Shown here in pieces: positions 36,244 through 46,885 of a stretch of DNA of 64,000 bases. Origin of the DNA: Trichopria drosophilae (lineage: Eukaryota > Arthropoda > Insecta > Hymenoptera > Diapriidae). The DNA is taken from contig CM059584.1 of assembly GCA_030407085.1 (NCBI GenBank), forward strand, positions 146,496,001-146,560,000. The letters are read 5' to 3'. Position numbers and translations under genes: made by a program. The notes below the pieces were generated by a model that worked only from the letters and a program-made list of their open reading frames with translations, did not search any database and was not told the DNA's origin. How positions within the stretch are numbered: the first letter of the stretch is position 1; each line of letters begins with the position of its first letter.

Positions 36244-36785
36244 TTTTCGCGCATGACTTCTCGGTGTGCGGTAATTGGCATGAGAAGTTTGACCGGTGCC
36301 AAGTTTGGCTTAAGGTCAAGGATATGTGAAAGATAGAAAGTGATGTCGAGAAAATGCATTCGACATCTTTGACACCAACACTATCACCACAATCACGAAC
36401 GATCCTATCATGGATCGAACGTCACGGCTCCCTTCTTTTCCAGATATTTTATACAATGCACAATCTCGTTCATCTTCGTAAAACGACAGATTCAGAAGTA
36501 CACAAACATTTCGAGTACACTCCGTGCACTCTCGAGTCCCCCGTGCACTTCCTGTTGCACAGTTCGTGTTGCGCCTGCGCAACCAAGTTTTTCATTTTGC
36601 TGGAGTGGCAGCGGTTATGTAGGTCGCAGCAGTGTCGCCAATGAAACAATCAAAATTTAAAACATAACGAGTTAATAAGTTTCTTATTCGTTTTCTCTCC
36701 TATGAAAATAATAGGAGAACGTATGTATATTGCGAACGCTATTTTGAAAACACTCAATATGGGAACGCATTGAGCGCCTCAACAA
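36186..36785 (-). promoter_or_regulatory. Probable promoter and 5' UTR region of the TMEM8-family gene
   Basis: The minus-strand start codon is at 36243-36241. The next ~350 bp upstream (to about 36620) are clearly richer in G+C than the flanks, which fits a promoter. No TATA box or initiator can be called with confidence, and the transcription start is unknown. Small open frames on both strands here are chance. Confidence 0.4.
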
Positions 36786-37165
36786 GCAAAAAAGAATGGG
36801 ATCGAATTCAGAAATTACGTTTCCAATCCGGTTTCTTAAATTTCGAATTGAGAAACGTCCCAACACAATTGGCCATTCAAACAGCTAAAGTGGCGCACCT
36901 GGTGTTCGAGTTTGAACTACAGTTGGACCTCTCTTATTCGAACCTCTCTTATTCGAATTGCCTTTCTTATTCTAATTGTCCAGCCTCTCTTATTCTAATC
37001 GTTCCCCCACAAGTCTTCTCCCACTATCATACGAAAAGTCAACGAAAAATATTGTCCACGAATCACAAGCTTGTAAGCAAAGTAAGTGGGGGTAAGGGGA
37101 ATATGTATTAGAATAAGAGAGGTCCTACTATAATATGTTCACGACTCACTGTATGGTGCTCAATG
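36785..37165 (+). repeat. Left arm of a large inverted-repeat element
   Basis: Three blocks occur in order: an ATTACGTTTCCAATCCGGTT / GAATTGAGAAACGTCCCAA block, a TAAAGTGGCGCACCTGG / TCGAGTTTGAACTA block, and TTCACGACTCACTGTATGG. Their complements appear in reverse order at 42885-42965 and 44385-44465, so the two sides are the arms of one older element that later received other insertions. Confidence 0.7.
36928..36998 (+). repeat. Short minisatellite of CCTCTCTTATTCGAA-type units
   Basis: Four imperfect copies of a ~14-20 bp unit (CCTCTCTTATTCGAA, then CCTTTCTTATTCTAATTG and CCTCTCTTATTCTAATCG) stand in tandem. One more copy in the opposite orientation, GAATAAGAGAGGTCC, lies at about 37110-37127, so the array is bracketed by inverted copies of its own unit. 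Confidence 0.65.
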
Positions 37166-37719
37166 TCAATATATAGGTTTTGAGAGATTTTCACGTTTAG
37201 TTTACTATTAACTCGTGGTTATTAATATTTTACATATTATTTAATAATCATGGAAGAAAATATGTATTTTCAGACAGAAGAAAAAAAAATGGGAACGAAA
37301 TAACTGCAAGATTCCATTCGAAAAAAAATGCATGTCAACGTTCTCTATACTTCATTGTGTTTGAAGAATTATATATTAAATAAAATGATTTGCATGCTAT
37401 ATAATCTAAATTTGTTAATAATAGTGAAAGTCAGTTACTAATTGAGTAAGTAAATTTTTAATGTGGCAGCTGCAGTGCTTCGAACGCTGACATGCTACGA
37501 AATCCCATAAAAAAGACTGCAGACCAATTAAAAGGACCAATAAAAATGAGCCATCTAAATTAAAAATTTTGTTTTTTATTTTATTTTATTTATTTTTTTT
37601 TTTAAGTACGAGTCAAATTGATTTTAGGTTACGTTCATTTTATTTAACTTTAAGAGAATAAATTAATACATTAACAGCTTATTAAATTATTATTTGTTAA
37701 AAATATATACTTCAATATA

Positions 37720-37872
37720 TCTTTTGTTATATTTTAGTAGAATTAACAGAATATTATGTTTATATAAATTCTTTTCAAGGTAAATAAGTGTAGCCATTAC
37801 ATGTTTACAGCAGTGTTCCTTTGAAGCACCTGCTGGACACGAATATGAAATTGATTTTATTTTTTCTTCCAC
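37720..37872 (-). pseudogene. SWIM zinc-finger fragment
   Basis: The minus-strand frame starting near 37872 contains SYSCPAGASKEHCCKHVMA followed by TLIYLEK. This is the C-x(n)-CxH core of SWIM fingers of the 'CxCxAG...CKHVAA' type found in many mobile-element proteins of arthropods. One Cys of the first CxC pair is Ser here. No flanking domain is recoverable on either side. It lies about 200 bp outside the left end of the SWIM-DDE element but on the other strand, and its sequence is unlike that element's finger, so it is a separate remnant. Confidence 0.6.
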
Positions 37873-38280
37873 TTTTTCATTTTTTTTTTATTAATCTGGA
37901 TTTGTACTTCGTCGTACTTCGTGGAGGATCTTCGTGAATTTTTGTCTTCTCGAATTCCCACAAAAACTATATTTTTCACAACCTCTCTATTCCACGTAGA
38001 TGTTTAACAAACCCTCTAAGTGCGTCAACTAAAAGCTCCAATTCTATTAGACGGGACATTTTAAAGGACCCCGCACACTTTAGCTTGATTTGCGGGCCCG
38101 GTTAAATTTCCCGAAACTTCGGTAAGTTGTAGTCCAGAACAGGCCGAACAAAAGTTCTATATGGTAAAAGCCCCAAAAATCAATAGTTTTCGAGATAAAG
38201 TACTATACGATATAGTCCGGGCGTACGATATAGGCCCCCGGATCCGAGACTTTCGCATTTATATTTTATATGCGACAACA

Positions 38281-38985
38281 ATATTCATAGGTTTTTTTGG
38301 TCGCTTATTACGAATGTGATATCAGATTTTAAAAATTCAAAATGGCGGATCCAATATGGCGGACAATTTTTGAAAAATTAAACGAAATCGCTTGAAACTC
38401 ATTATTCTGGGGTTTTTGGGGTCGCTGATCACGAATCTGATATCAGATTTTGAAAATTGAAAATGGCGTATCCAATATGGCGAACGAGTTTTGAAAAATT
38501 AAACGAAATAGCTTGAAACTCATTATTCTGGGGTTTTTGGGGTCGCCGATCACGAATCTGATATCAGGCTTTGAAAATCTAAAATGGCGGATTCAATATG
38601 GCGAACGTGTTTTAAAAAATTAACGAAATCGCTCGAAACTCGTTCTTCTAGGGTTTTTGGGGCCCGCGATGATGAATTTGATATCAGATTTGAAAATTCA
38701 AAATGGCAGATCCAATATTGTTGACAAGTTTTGAAAAATTAAACGGAATCGCTTGAAACTCATCATTCTAGGGTTTTTGGGATCCCTGATAACGAATCTG
38801 ATGAGATTTTGAACATTCAAAATGGCGGATCCAATATGGCTGACCAGTTTTGAAAAATTGAACGAAAGCGCTCGAAACTCGTTACTCGGGTTTTTTTTTT
38901 GGTCACTGATTACGAATCTGATATCAGGTTTTGAAAATTCAAAATGACGGATCCCATATGGCCGACAATTCCTGAAAAATAAAAC
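38281..38985 (+). repeat. Left sub-terminal tandem array (~120 bp units)
   Basis: Each unit has the order TTTTTGGGGTCGCTGAT, ACGAATCTGATATCAGATTT, GAAAATTCAAAATGGCGGAT, CCAATATGGC, then AAATTAAACGAAATCGC and TTGAAACTCATTATTC. Six complete or nearly complete units can be counted, with divergence rising toward the interior. Related units occur at 17.6, 22.8-23.2, 54.5 and 62.05 kb. Confidence 0.8.
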
Positions 38986-39289
38986 GGATTACCTTAAATA
39001 AAAACCACCTATCGTAGACCATTGTGATGATAACAGCAGAGTCTCAGGTCCTTAAAAGAATTGCTCTTTGAGTTTTTTTGTAAGCTTGTACCAAATACTT
39101 GCAGTGCTTGCAAATAATTTTCAAATGCTGATGACAGCAACAAGCTGATTGTGGTATGTATATATTTTTTATGACAAGAACTTATCAATAGATAAGTATC
39201 TTATTTAATACTCCTTTTCTTTGTTTCTGTATTTTATAAGTTTACGTTATTTATTTCTTACATTTTTTGTTTGAGCTACCCGGCAAGAA

Positions 39290-39480
39290 TGTTTTATATA
39301 GAGTTGTATACGTATACATTTATATATTATGTATATACTCATGTGCATTCGTATACAATTATATACAAACATATATATATGGATACAGTGCTATAGAGAC
39401 AAAATTCATATATACTTGTATATAATATCATCATTTATGATATATATATATACATATATAATTGAAAATAATTCTCATGT
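39290..39480. repeat. TA/ATAC-rich low-complexity tract
   Basis: The stretch is built of TATATAC, GTATAT and CATATATA words within the 5' part of the SWIM-DDE element, about 0.5-0.7 kb ahead of its gene. It may be an expanded microsatellite. Confidence 0.5.
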
Positions 39481-40003
39481 AGAGAATAATTAATGTTATT
39501 TCTTCGCCGCTCGTATTTAATACAATTTAGAAATAAAATTCTTGGTTTGACGGCACATATATAGATTGTATTGAATTTCTATGTAATTATATATAGTTAT
39601 ATAATTATATAGTTATATAATTATATCTCATTTCTTTATAGTTTAATACAATTGTATATAACACGTTTTTATCTGGGTAAAGTAGATTCTCTGCAAATTC
39701 CTGGTTGTTTTAGGCTTTGACATTGAATAAGTACACCATATGTTCAATTGTTTCGGCATCATCACACATATATATATATATTGATACTACGCTCTACATT
39801 TCATTAGTTTTGACATCTGATTCGTATTTGCATTCGTTTCGTCAGTATTTTGTATATGTTATCCTAACGTTCCATGTGATATGTGATGCGTTATATCTTT
39901 TTGCAATCATACTGGATTCTCTGTTATTTCTCATTTGATCTGTAAGGGAAAATAAGTGTATTGAAGAGTAAAGACTGACAATATATTATTAGAATGTATA
40001 ACA

Positions 40004-42029
40004 ATGACAGCTCGAAATAGAATAAATTGTTATGTATGTGACGCAAGATTTCACGGCCGAGTAATGGTCCGTATTTTTGGCAATGAAAACAACCAAAAAT
40101 GCCAAATCGCGATTCTGCGTCGAGAATATCTTCATCGTCCTCCCCAAGATGTTCAGGAGGATAGCCGTTTATGTTTTAATTGTAATGTAAGTATTAATAC
40201 AGAGATACGTGAACTGGAAGAAGATCCAAACTGTTTGAGATTAAACGTAATGACATTGAAAAGAAATAATAATTGTATGTTTTGCGATAATTGCGGAAAT
40301 TTTGTGAGGTTATCTGTCAATTGTAGGATTAACGTTTTTGTCATAAAAAATATATACATACCACAATCAGTTCGATGCTGTCCTCAGCATTTAGATGCTA
40401 ATGGATTTATACCGCTGCCTCTAATGGCTACAATAGAATTTATCAATAGACCTTATCGTATATGCGGTCCATAGTTGCAAGCTTTCTTACAGGGTTTACG
40501 GGTCTCAAGTAAAATAAACGAGGTTGATTACGATGACGAAGAAAGTTTCTCAGAAGATGAGTTCAAAAGCTTAAGCCCAATATCTCGTGAGCAATTTAGA
40601 GATTTGTTTTCACGTTTGGTCCCTGTACCGGAACCTAATAGAAATGTAACTCGACATAAAACATCTACTTACATTTTTATGTAAAATGCGCCAAAACTTA
40701 TCTGATGATTTTTTAAAAGTAATATTTAAATACACAAGCCGGCAAGCTGTTTCATTAGTTATCGCTAATGTGCGAAAGTCACTAATGTTGAGGTTTGTAC
40801 CAGAAAATATTGGATTAAATGCAATTACTCGAGAACAATACATTGAAAGACATGTCACTGATTTTGCTAATCGGCTTTACAATCCGAACCCTAATGACCC
40901 TCGCGCAATTGCAATTATCGATGGAACATACGTGTATACACATAAATCAAGTAACTTTCAAACACTCCGACAGTCCTACTCGGTCCATAAAGGTCGACAT
41001 TTAATTAAACCAGCCCTTATTGTGGCTCCGAATGGTTACATTTTAGATATTCATGGGCCATATTTCTCAGACTCTAAAAATAATGACGCCGCTATGCTTG
41101 AAAACGAAATGCAATCAGATCCTGCAGCTCTTCGAATGTGGTTTGCAGAAGGCGACATAATCATTGTCGATCGGGGCTATAGAGATGCTATACCACTACT
41201 TGAACTTTTAGGCATCAATCATAAAATGCCTGCACTACTACTTCGTGGTGAACGTCAACTTGACACCTTTGCAGCAAATGATTCCAGGCTAATTACAAAA
41301 TCAAGATGGGTAGTAGAGGCGCGAAATGGTCATATTAAATCTGTTTTTAAATTCTTAGACGGACCTGTGACTATTACCCATGCCATTAACATCGGGGATT
41401 TTTATCGTATTGCTGGTGCTATTCTCAATAAATATAGAGAACCAATCAACATGGCTGCAGTAACTCCAGAACTAGCAGAACGAATGATAGAAATGTCTCG
41501 TCATCCTAATGTTGTTCAAAATAGAGTCGAGAACGATCATTTAGAGAGACGAAACGCACAGTGGGTTCGGTTGAATGAACACCATGTGCCTCACTTCCCA
41601 AGACTGTCCCTAGATTATTTACATGATTTAACATTTGGCGTTTATCAAGTGAATCTTGCGCCTGCTTACATTCAGGATAAACTCCAACGTGAACAAACTG
41701 AAGAATTTAACATTGACACATTGTTGAATGAACCGGGGCTTATTAGAGTTCGAATATATTCAAGATTTAGAAATGCAACTAAGTACCAAATATTTATAGC
41801 GTTCGTCACTGACAACAGATATGAAGAGCATAACATAAATGATGAAGATATCGATACCCCTATTTCGGGTTATTACTGTACGTGTAAGACAGGAGCTAGA
41901 ACAGTCGGTTCATGTGCACACGTTGGTTCTATCTTATGGTTTTTGGGGTATGCTCGTCATCAACCACAAGTGAAATATCCTTCACTAGCCATGCTTGAAA
42001 ATATTACCGATGCAGGCCACAGGCAATGA
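40004..42029 (+). pseudogene. DDE (IS5/Harbinger-like) transposase with N-terminal Cys motifs and C-terminal SWIM zinc finger
   Basis: It is predicted to cut and paste its own element. The reading has three parts. 40004-40474 (156 codons) carries Cys pairs CYVC, CFNC and CMFC and the block YIPQSVRCCPQHLDANG. After an in-frame TAG (40472-40474) the frame continues through an acidic linker to about 40650. A +1 shift then joins the 40686-42029 frame (447 codons from its ATG; the FLCKMR block lies just ahead of it). That part has a helix-turn-helix (residues ~9-35), DDE residues D79 (IIDGTYVY), D162 (VDRGYRD) and E211 (VVEARNG), and a SWIM finger CTC-x9-CAH near residues 398-412. Stop and frameshift mean the copy is probably inactive, or that a short intron is missed. 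The 447-codon catalytic part itself is uninterrupted. Confidence 0.85.
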
Positions 42030-42184
42030 ATGTTAAGGTTTCACTCACGACGCGCCGACACACACAGTAAAGTAAAAACGCGGTAAAAACGCAGTACGTC
42101 TACAAAAAAAATGTATAAATATGTTATTATTTGTAAATAATAAATATTGCATTTATATGCTATACGTGTATTTATTATTTCTTA

Positions 42185-42640
42185 ATTATTGGAAATATTA
42201 TTCTAATTTTATTATTTCAAATCTGATATCAAATTCATCATCGGGGACCCCCAAAAACCCTAGAAGAACGAGTTTCGAGCGATTTCGTTCAATTTTTTAA
42301 AACACGTCCGCCATATTGAATCCGCCATTTTAGATTTTCAAAGCCTGATATCAGATTCGTAACCAGCGACCCACAAAACCCCCGAGTAACGAGTTTCTTG
42401 CAATTTCGTTCAATTTTTCAAAACTCGTCCGCCATATTGGATACGCCATTTTGAATTTTCAAAATCTGATATCAGATTCGTGATCAGCGACCCCAAAAAC
42501 CCCAGAATAATGAGTTTCAAGCGATTTCGTTTAATTTTTCAAAACTCGTCCGCCATATTGGATCCGCCATTTTGAATTTTTAAAATCTGTTATCACATTC
42601 GTAATCAGCGACCAAAAAAACCTATGCATATTGTTGTTGC
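42185..42640 (-). repeat. Right sub-terminal tandem array (~120 bp units)
   Basis: This is the inverted counterpart of the left array, with about four units, each reading GCGACCCCAAAAACC, then GTTTCAAGCGATTTCGTT, TTGAATTTTCAAAATCTGAT in reverse sense. The array starts about 155 bp after the transposase stop codon, and AATAAA-like signals (about 42138) lie between. Confidence 0.8.
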
Positions 42641-42884
42641 ACATAAAAAATAAATGCGAAAGTCTCGGATCCGGGGGCCTATATCGTACGCCCGTACTAT
42701 ATCGTATAGTACTTTATCTCGAAAACTATTGATTTTTGGGGCTTTTACCATATAGAACTTTTGTTCGGGCTATTCTGGACTACAACTTAGCGAAGTTTCA
42801 GGAAATTTAACCGGGCCCGCAAATCAAGCTAAAGTGTGCGGGGTCCTTTCACAAGAAAACGAAAAAATAAACTTTCAAACTATT

Positions 42885-42968
42885 GCATTGAACACTATGC
42901 AGTGAGTCGTGTGCATATTAGTTCAAACTCGACCGCCAGGTGCGCCACTTTAGGTGTTTGAATCGCCA
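42885..42968 (-). repeat. Right arm, inner part, of the large inverted-repeat element
   Basis: ACTATGCAGTGAGTCGTG, TTAGTTCAAACTCGACCG, CCAGGTGCGCCACTTTAG and GTTTGAATCGCCAATT are complements, in reverse order, of blocks at 36.88-37.16 kb. It begins just outside the right end of the SWIM-DDE element. Confidence 0.7.
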
Positions 42969-42989
42969 ATTCCGCAACTTCAACGATTT

Positions 42990-43204
42990 ATGGGCACTTT
43001 ACATAGGGTATTCCTTACGTTTTTACATTTAATGAATTTCGATACAATCGAGAATCTATACTGCGTATTGCAATATTAACCAGTCACATCCCTTGTTTAC
43101 GGATAAAATTTATGACTGAGCGTCGGTATTTAGAGATTCTCAATTTATATAGAATGTCATTAAACGTAAAAACTTAAGGAATACCCCATGTAAAGTGTCT
43201 CTTA
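42990..43204. mobile_element. ~200 bp palindromic MITE
   Basis: TTTACATAGGGTATTCCTTA and ACGTTTTTACATTTAATG on the left are mirrored by CATTAAACGTAAAAACTTA and AGGAATACCCCATGTAAA on the right. Inner AATCGAGAATCT and GAGATTCTC continue the stem. The whole unit lies inside the right arm of the older element, so it inserted later. Confidence 0.7.
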
Positions 43205-44365
43205 ATACATTCACGTGGATTTCCGAATATTTAAATTTGAAAAAATTTGGAAGGAATTTTTGTCTATGTCATTACTATAAGTAATTGCAAATTATTCATA
43301 TAATTGGTACGTGTCTATTATTGTTTTTTTACCCAACAAATAACCAGGAATGCCAATGAATTGAATTATTATGAATTTGAATACTTTTTTCATTCGTTTG
43401 CATCTACGAATCAATTCTTGTCTGTCCGCCAGCGTTCTCAATAAGCAAAAAGAAATTTTGAAATATTAAAAAAAAAATACTTATTGAATGCTTTTATGAA
43501 AGAAGAATTCTAGAATTCTTTGTGAACGCTTAAAAAAATAACGAATGCCCGCTTTAGTTATTAAATTAAGAGTTAGATACGAGTGCTTTTTTTAAACGTA
43601 TTTTATTTATTTATTTATTAGAAATTAAACTGGCGATAACGCCCTTAAATATAAATTAACCAAGATACTGGTGGCGCGTGTGTATATAAAAGAAAATACA
43701 AATTAGATAACGTTATAATTTGTGATAATAAAGTAAATATAACAATATTAATATAATTATATATGGGCAAACAAAATCATTCATAATATTTTAACAACAA
43801 ATCCCTGCATTTTCTAAGAAAAGTAGAGAAATACCTCTATGTGGTAATATCAATCGGCAGAGAGTTCAATATTCTGGTGAGTCTAAAGTGTTCATAAAGA
43901 ATTCTTTTACTGAATAACTATAATAATAAGTATGGAATTGATTTTAAGAGCGATAGAGATAGAAAGACGTATTATCCGCATGTAACAATCCACACTACAT
44001 ATATGCATGGGCGTCCGCAGGATTATTTTCAGGGGGGGGGGGCAAAATTAAATATGCGACTATATGTTAATGGAAGTTACATAGACTAATAAATATACAC
44101 TGTCGGGCCAGGGGGGGGGGGGCAACTGCCCCTCTTGCCCCTCCTTGTGGACGCCCTTGCATATATGTACCATACGGCATGCCTCGTGTGTTGTACTGTT
44201 ACAACTTTTGGAGGTTCCTTATATACAAGCTTGTCCAAGACTCGTGCGCTTTCGAGAAACTCGGTCGGTAACTCAAATTTGTTATAAATTTAAAATGAAT
44301 AAAAATTAACGCATTAAAATGAATTTTTCCGAATTAAGATATTCAGAAATCCACGTGAATGTGTT
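43205..44365. mobile_element. ~1.15 kb insertion with ATTCACGTGGAT termini
   Basis: ACATTCACGTGGATTTCCGA at 43204-43223 faces TCAGAAATCCACGTGAATGT at about 44345-44360 in inverted orientation. The segment splits the right arm of the large inverted-repeat element. Its interior is AT-rich, has no recognised gene, and contains the hAT-type MITE. Target duplications were not identified. Confidence 0.55.
44006..44159. mobile_element. 154 bp hAT-type MITE with perfect 8 bp target duplication
   Basis: The termini CATGGGCGTCCGCAGG and CCTTGTGGACGCCCTTG are inverted repeats with few mismatches. The 8 bp CATATATG stands directly outside both ends (43998-44005 and 44160-44167). An 8 bp duplication and short inverted ends are the hallmarks of hAT elements. 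Two runs of G (10 and 12) flank the interior. The intact duplication suggests recent insertion. Confidence 0.85.
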
Positions 44366-44384
44366 AAATCGACGAACTTCGAAT

Positions 44385-44468
44385 TAAGTTGGGACGTTTC
44401 TTAATTCGAAATGTCAAGAAACCGGATTGGAAACATAATTTCTGAATTTGATATTATTCTTTTTCATT
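44385..44468 (-). repeat. Right arm, outer part, of the large inverted-repeat element
   Basis: TCGAATTAAGTTGGGACGTT, TTCTTAATTCGAAATGTCAA, AACCGGATTGGAAACATAAT and TTCTGAATTTGAT are complements of 36.79-36.88 kb in reverse order. They mark the outer border of the nested structure. Confidence 0.7.
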
Positions 44469-45145
44469 CATTGTTCCGTAAGCTCACATAACGGATTAGG
44501 ACAAATCGAATTCTTTCAATTCTACTAGCCTAATATACGCGCTAACAAAATTCTGTAGAATTTGCAATAAAATGATTTTCGTCGTGTAAAAACATCCCGT
44601 AATAAGTGCTTAACTTGTTTTCATTAAATAATGATGATTCAAACTGTAAAGTTAATACTTAGATAACTCAGCCAACAAAATGCGTTCTAGAAGAGGTCAG
44701 ATTCGTCAAATTATGAGGTTTTTCTGAAATTGATTTCATTACGACCTCAAGCTCAAAAAATCTTATAATTTGATGCATCCGACTTCTTATAGAACAAATT
44801 ATGAGATCATTTTGAACTATTGATTATTCTACTATTTGGACAAAAAAATAAAAACGAGTTCAGAATGATTTCCCAGTGTTCTGTAAAAGAAATCAGAGAT
44901 TTTTCTGAGCTTGAGTTCGTAAAGATTTCATAATGATATCAAGTTCAGAAAAAACTCATAATGTTACCCATCTAACCTCTTATAAATCACATTTATCATT
45001 CTGAGCTAGTTTTTGTTTGTTGTCTGGGTAATGAACACTTTTATAGCATTTTTGAAGCAAGTAAAATTTTAATTAATATTCTTTTCTCTATGGAAATAAT
45101 AAAAAAATTATTTACAAGAATTTGAAATTTTATTAATCGACTTAC
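44469..45145. other. Non-coding stretch with CTCATAATTTGA-type words
   Basis: Short words such as CTCATAAT, TTATGAG, GAGTTCAGAA and AGAAATCAGAG recur in both orientations between about 44690 and 45010, suggesting a decayed inverted-repeat element. No gene is seen. Confidence 0.45.
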
Positions 45146-46885
45146 ATTTGGCACATTTTGACAACATATGCGTTTTGGGTGATCAAGAAATGGAATTAAT
45201 GTGGATTCAAAAATATACAATCCTTTTCTAACCTGCAAAATTATCTAAAACGAATGAAATAGTTACCCAATAATCCAATAGACCAGAAAATAAACGGAAT
45301 CGATATTTTGCATTCTGTTTTTTTTTTTCTAGTGGCGTATTGATTATCCAAAATTCTTATTAAAATTCATACTATTTTATACGACCTGTAATTCCAGAAT
45401 TGAATTCATTCAATCTTATACGATATCGTATTTAACTCATTCCAAACATTTATTTGTTTCGGTTTAAAATAGCTTTAAATTCTGTCAATTTAATCGAAGA
45501 ATTAATTATATCTTTTTCCGTATTTCATTATTCTCGAAGAAATGTGTCGTTTTAGAGTTTTGAGTTCAAAACATTCGATGATCGAAAGTAATCGTTTCTT
45601 TGAGGTTATGTGCATTTATGTTGTATGTCGCGTAGAATATCGTATAACTTCGTATTCTCGTAACTGAAAGAGCGGGAAAGAAACAGACTTATTTCTTATA
45701 TACTTTTTGGTTTGTTGGGTACCTGAGAGTTACTGTTAATTGCGTAATTTAGTCAAAGATCTAATTATATTCCTTTTTCGATGTCATATTGGTCGGAGAG
45801 TTACCTCTGTTAATTTTTGTTTCAATCGTCAAAGAATCTATCGTAATAATTTCTTTTAGGTTACATACCTAAAAAAAGGGTACCCGATCGCATTCATATG
45901 GGCATAACGGGCAACGTGGTGAAAATAAAAGTCCCTATAATTCGGGAACCTTTTCCTGTAGGCTCACAAAATTTTCCCAGAATCTTCCTTATTAACAGAA
46001 CTAAGGATTGTGTAAATCGCGACACGTTTAAAAAACTTCATTTTTTGACTGGATCATTTCGCGTGGAATGCCCCATATCAGATATGTATAAAAACAATAA
46101 AGAGACTCATTTCCTACTAAATCGTATACTACACGGAAAGACATTTTAAGTAACAAGTGACGAGCGTTGCGGCTACCTCACTGATATATATATACAAATC
46201 AGTGGGCTACCTCGTCAGGCTTAAATTTGTTATTATTTTGTTTCACGATTTTGAAAGGTGATAGCTTCAACCAATTGGGGTGAATCAAGTTTCTCTAAGT
46301 TTCTGAGATCAAAACGTATCTAAAAATATGGTTATAGATAAATATAAAGCAAGAATTACATTTTTTATTTAATACACAATAAAACAATTTTTGTCGATCA
46401 GAGAGAAATGAATTAACAGTTTATGGTCAATCTGATTCTAATAATTCTATTATCTCTCAGTGATGAAAATCTTGTTGAAGGGACAGATCTAAAATTTTCT
46501 ATCGATATAAAACTGTCACTGAAAGAAGAAGAAACAAAGGTTGTGTAATTAGTTTGGAAATGTATTTATTTACTTTGAATCATTAATATTTATTTTATAT
46601 AAAAGTAAATAAATATGTATTGTTTCTATCAAAACAAATTTTGTTTTTACTTTTTCTAGTTATAAAACGCACAACATTCACTACCGAAGTATACACTACA
46701 GTTTTGACGAATTTCGTCCACAATTTATACTTTTCTCCCGAGCTATTTTGGACGAACTGCTGTTGCGCTGGTACGATACGATCGCAAAGATAAGCTGTGA
46801 TAGTCGACGCGATCGGCGGGAACGCTCCATCTTTTCGTTCGTACGAACTGCACGGTAGAGGGCTATGAATGCGTTTCTTAGTCAT
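45146..46885 (-). CDS. Hypothetical split gene (two exons proposed)
   Basis: I do not recognise the product. Exon 46885-46700 starts at an ATG (MTKKRIHSP), keeps an open frame of 62 codons with GC-rich codon use (many GCG, TCG, CGT) unlike the chance frames around it, and can end at ACT|GTAGTG. Exon 45232-45146 (29 codons, GLYIFESTLIPFLDHP then KRICCQNVPN) has a TTTTGCAG acceptor and an AAT|GTAAGT donor, and both junctions are phase 0. The frame is also open upstream of the ATG to about 47023 (with CVLC and a NQKIIKCIKDIL stretch), so the true start could lie further 5' in another exon. The 3' part is not found; transposons begin at 44.47 kb. It is next to a CpG-rich island that would serve as its promoter. 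Confidence 0.35.
45233..46699. other. Possible intron or intergenic stretch, no clear feature
   Basis: AT-rich, with an 83-codon plus-strand frame at 45898-46149 that I cannot relate to any family. A short hairpin (CACTGAT-TATATATACAA-ATCAGTG) lies near 46170-46203, between two copies of GGCTACCTC. Confidence 0.45.

Larger units (their letters stand above)
38063..42849 (+). mobile_element. 4.8 kb DNA transposon with SWIM-DDE transposase and tandemly built inverted ends
   Basis: Inverted termini AAAGGACCCCGCACACTTTA and its complement bracket the element. The arms remain inverted for about 600 bp: first a ~230 bp unique part (containing ATAAAGTACTATACGATATA), then ~120 bp tandem units, six or seven on the left (38.28-38.98 kb) and about four on the right (42.19-42.64 kb). 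A single gene (40004-42029) codes for a DDE transposase. Flanking bases (TTTT left, CACA right) show no clear target-site duplication, so the integration preference is unknown. An IS5/PIF-Harbinger-related superfamily is the best fit from the transposase. Confidence 0.85.
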
